Source of the DNA: Xestospongia muta
Taxonomy: Eukaryota > Porifera > Demospongiae > Haplosclerida > Petrosiidae
NCBI GenBank assembly: GCA_963693285.1
Contig: OY848917.1
Coordinates: 26,165,745 to 26,229,744, forward strand
Reading direction: 5' to 3'
Length of the DNA stretch: 64,000 bases
In this document: positions 63,195 to 64,000 of the stretch, one piece after another
Numbering within the stretch: position 1 is the stretch's first letter
Layout of the letters: the number at the start of each line of letters is the position of its first letter
Translations under genes and position numbers: made by a program
The notes under the pieces: model-generated
What the model saw: only the letters and a program-made list of their open reading frames with translations
Told to the model about the DNA's origin: nothing
Database searches by the model: none

Positions 63195-63560
63195 ATCTTT
63201 CTTTATAATTGTTTCTGTCCATTACATTTCCACAATGGTTCTGTTCAAGAGTCATCTCTTTGTCTTCAGGAATTTCTTTACAAGCTTATCGGGGAGTTTA
63301 TATAATTAAAACTACATTTTTACTAAAAATCATGCATACGTTTTTTAATTATATGTGCAACACCACATAGTACTACTTGGGATGAAACGAGGACAGAGGT
63401 GTATCACTTCTTAGAATGATTAGAGATTCAGTTCCTGTGTGTACAATATAGATTAGTAATAAAAACTTCATAATTATTAAACCTTGTAAGAGATAATTAA
63501 GTAACTACATGTATATACAATTATTTTGTACATGGACAACTAAATAGTCTTTTTATATCT
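63195..63560 (-). repeat. 3' flank block of a further NIDO-SMB gene
   Basis: Diverged paralogue of 1975-2550 and 36350-36940 (TGTTTCTGTCCATTA-like start; GAGGACAGAG; TAAGAGATAATT near 63487). In the other copies a terminal SMB exon lies 0.7-1.1 kb to the right, so a further NIDO-SMB copy is expected beyond the window edge. No SMB exon is seen before 64000. Confidence 0.45.
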
Positions 63561-64000
63561 TAGACAGAATTATTTATTACTAACTGAACAATATCTGACG
63601 AACAATGAGTACATCTTTGTAAGCGTCACAATTGTTTGTACTATACTTTGTAATTACTATATTCTTTGTCCATATAAAAGAATTCAACATACACAATTGT
63701 TGAGTCCACAAACAAATATTGACCAAACAAAGAAGCATTTCACATTCTATAATTGCTGGAATAGATTCTTTAATCTGCAATAAATAAAGAAATAATAAAA
63801 ATAATGAAAACCACTCACAGATTGATGGATTACTGGAATGGTTCTTTAGAAATCATGTTATTGAGTTTGCTAACCTATAAAAGCAAAATGAGATTGATTT
63901 CAACAATTATACTGTTTCCCTATAAGGAAATTTCCCAATCAGCCATTCTATTTTCCCTTTTTAAATTGCTACATTGAATTATAATTTATATGACATTATT

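Noticed and set aside
1..64000. CRISPR arrays, bacterial operons, rRNA or tRNA genes
   Set aside because: Repeats have no regular spacer structure, genes have introns, and no rRNA or tRNA-like sequence was recognised by eye; a tRNA or Rfam search could still find one I missed.

Overview
The window is animal nuclear DNA. Genes are split by short GT-AG introns (about 50-60 bases inside domains), the sequence is very A+T-rich, there is no operon structure, and the repeat load is heavy. The protein families (extracellular NIDO and somatomedin-B modules, secreted proteinase-K-like subtilases, ZSWIM/MULE and Ty3/gypsy relics) and the compact introns suggest an early-branching metazoan, most likely a demosponge of the Amphimedon type. 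That taxonomic call is inference, not proof.

Almost every host gene is on the minus strand and belongs to one of two families that alternate along the window. Family 1 encodes secreted proteins built from repeated NIDO domains (each from an exon triplet A-B-C), short Ser/Gly and Thr/Pro linker exons, and a C-terminal somatomedin-B (SMB) exon. Family 2 encodes 404-residue proteinase-K-like S8 subtilases in three exons (signal peptide and I9 propeptide / linker with catalytic Asp / catalytic core with His, Asn and Ser).

Layout from left to right: orphan 3' flank of a lost subtilase (1-534) with a gypsy relic (535-1790); NIDO-SMB gene 1 (3070-10872, three NIDO units, 5' part rearranged); TE and repeat zone (11-20.8 kb, with a BED-finger relic and a 2.4 kb LTR element); intact subtilase A (20877-22672); repeat array (24.4-26.8 kb); gypsy fragment joined to subtilase pseudogene B (27.4-29.6 kb); ZSWIM/MULE relic joined to subtilase pseudogene C (29.9-33.1 kb); duplicated upstream block with small signal-peptide-like ORFs; a plus-strand transposon relic (34.8 kb); intact NIDO-SMB gene 2 (37594-42287, two NIDO units); integrase-bearing TIR element; repeat array; intact subtilase D (46201-47956); NIDO/SMB relics (48.6-50.4 kb); NIDO-SMB pseudogene 3 (50915-53197); repeat array with a captured NIDO exon and a Mutator-type MITE (53.4-57.3 kb); subtilase pseudogene E (58265-60063); a SAP-like relic (61.9 kb); and the 3' flank of another NIDO-SMB gene that lies beyond the right edge (63.2 kb).

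The main biological message is a co-duplicated cassette: secreted adhesive NIDO-SMB protein plus secreted subtilase. It is undergoing birth-and-death evolution, with one fully open and one partly rearranged NIDO-SMB gene, two open subtilases and several broken copies. Whether the protease acts on its neighbour's product is an untested inference.
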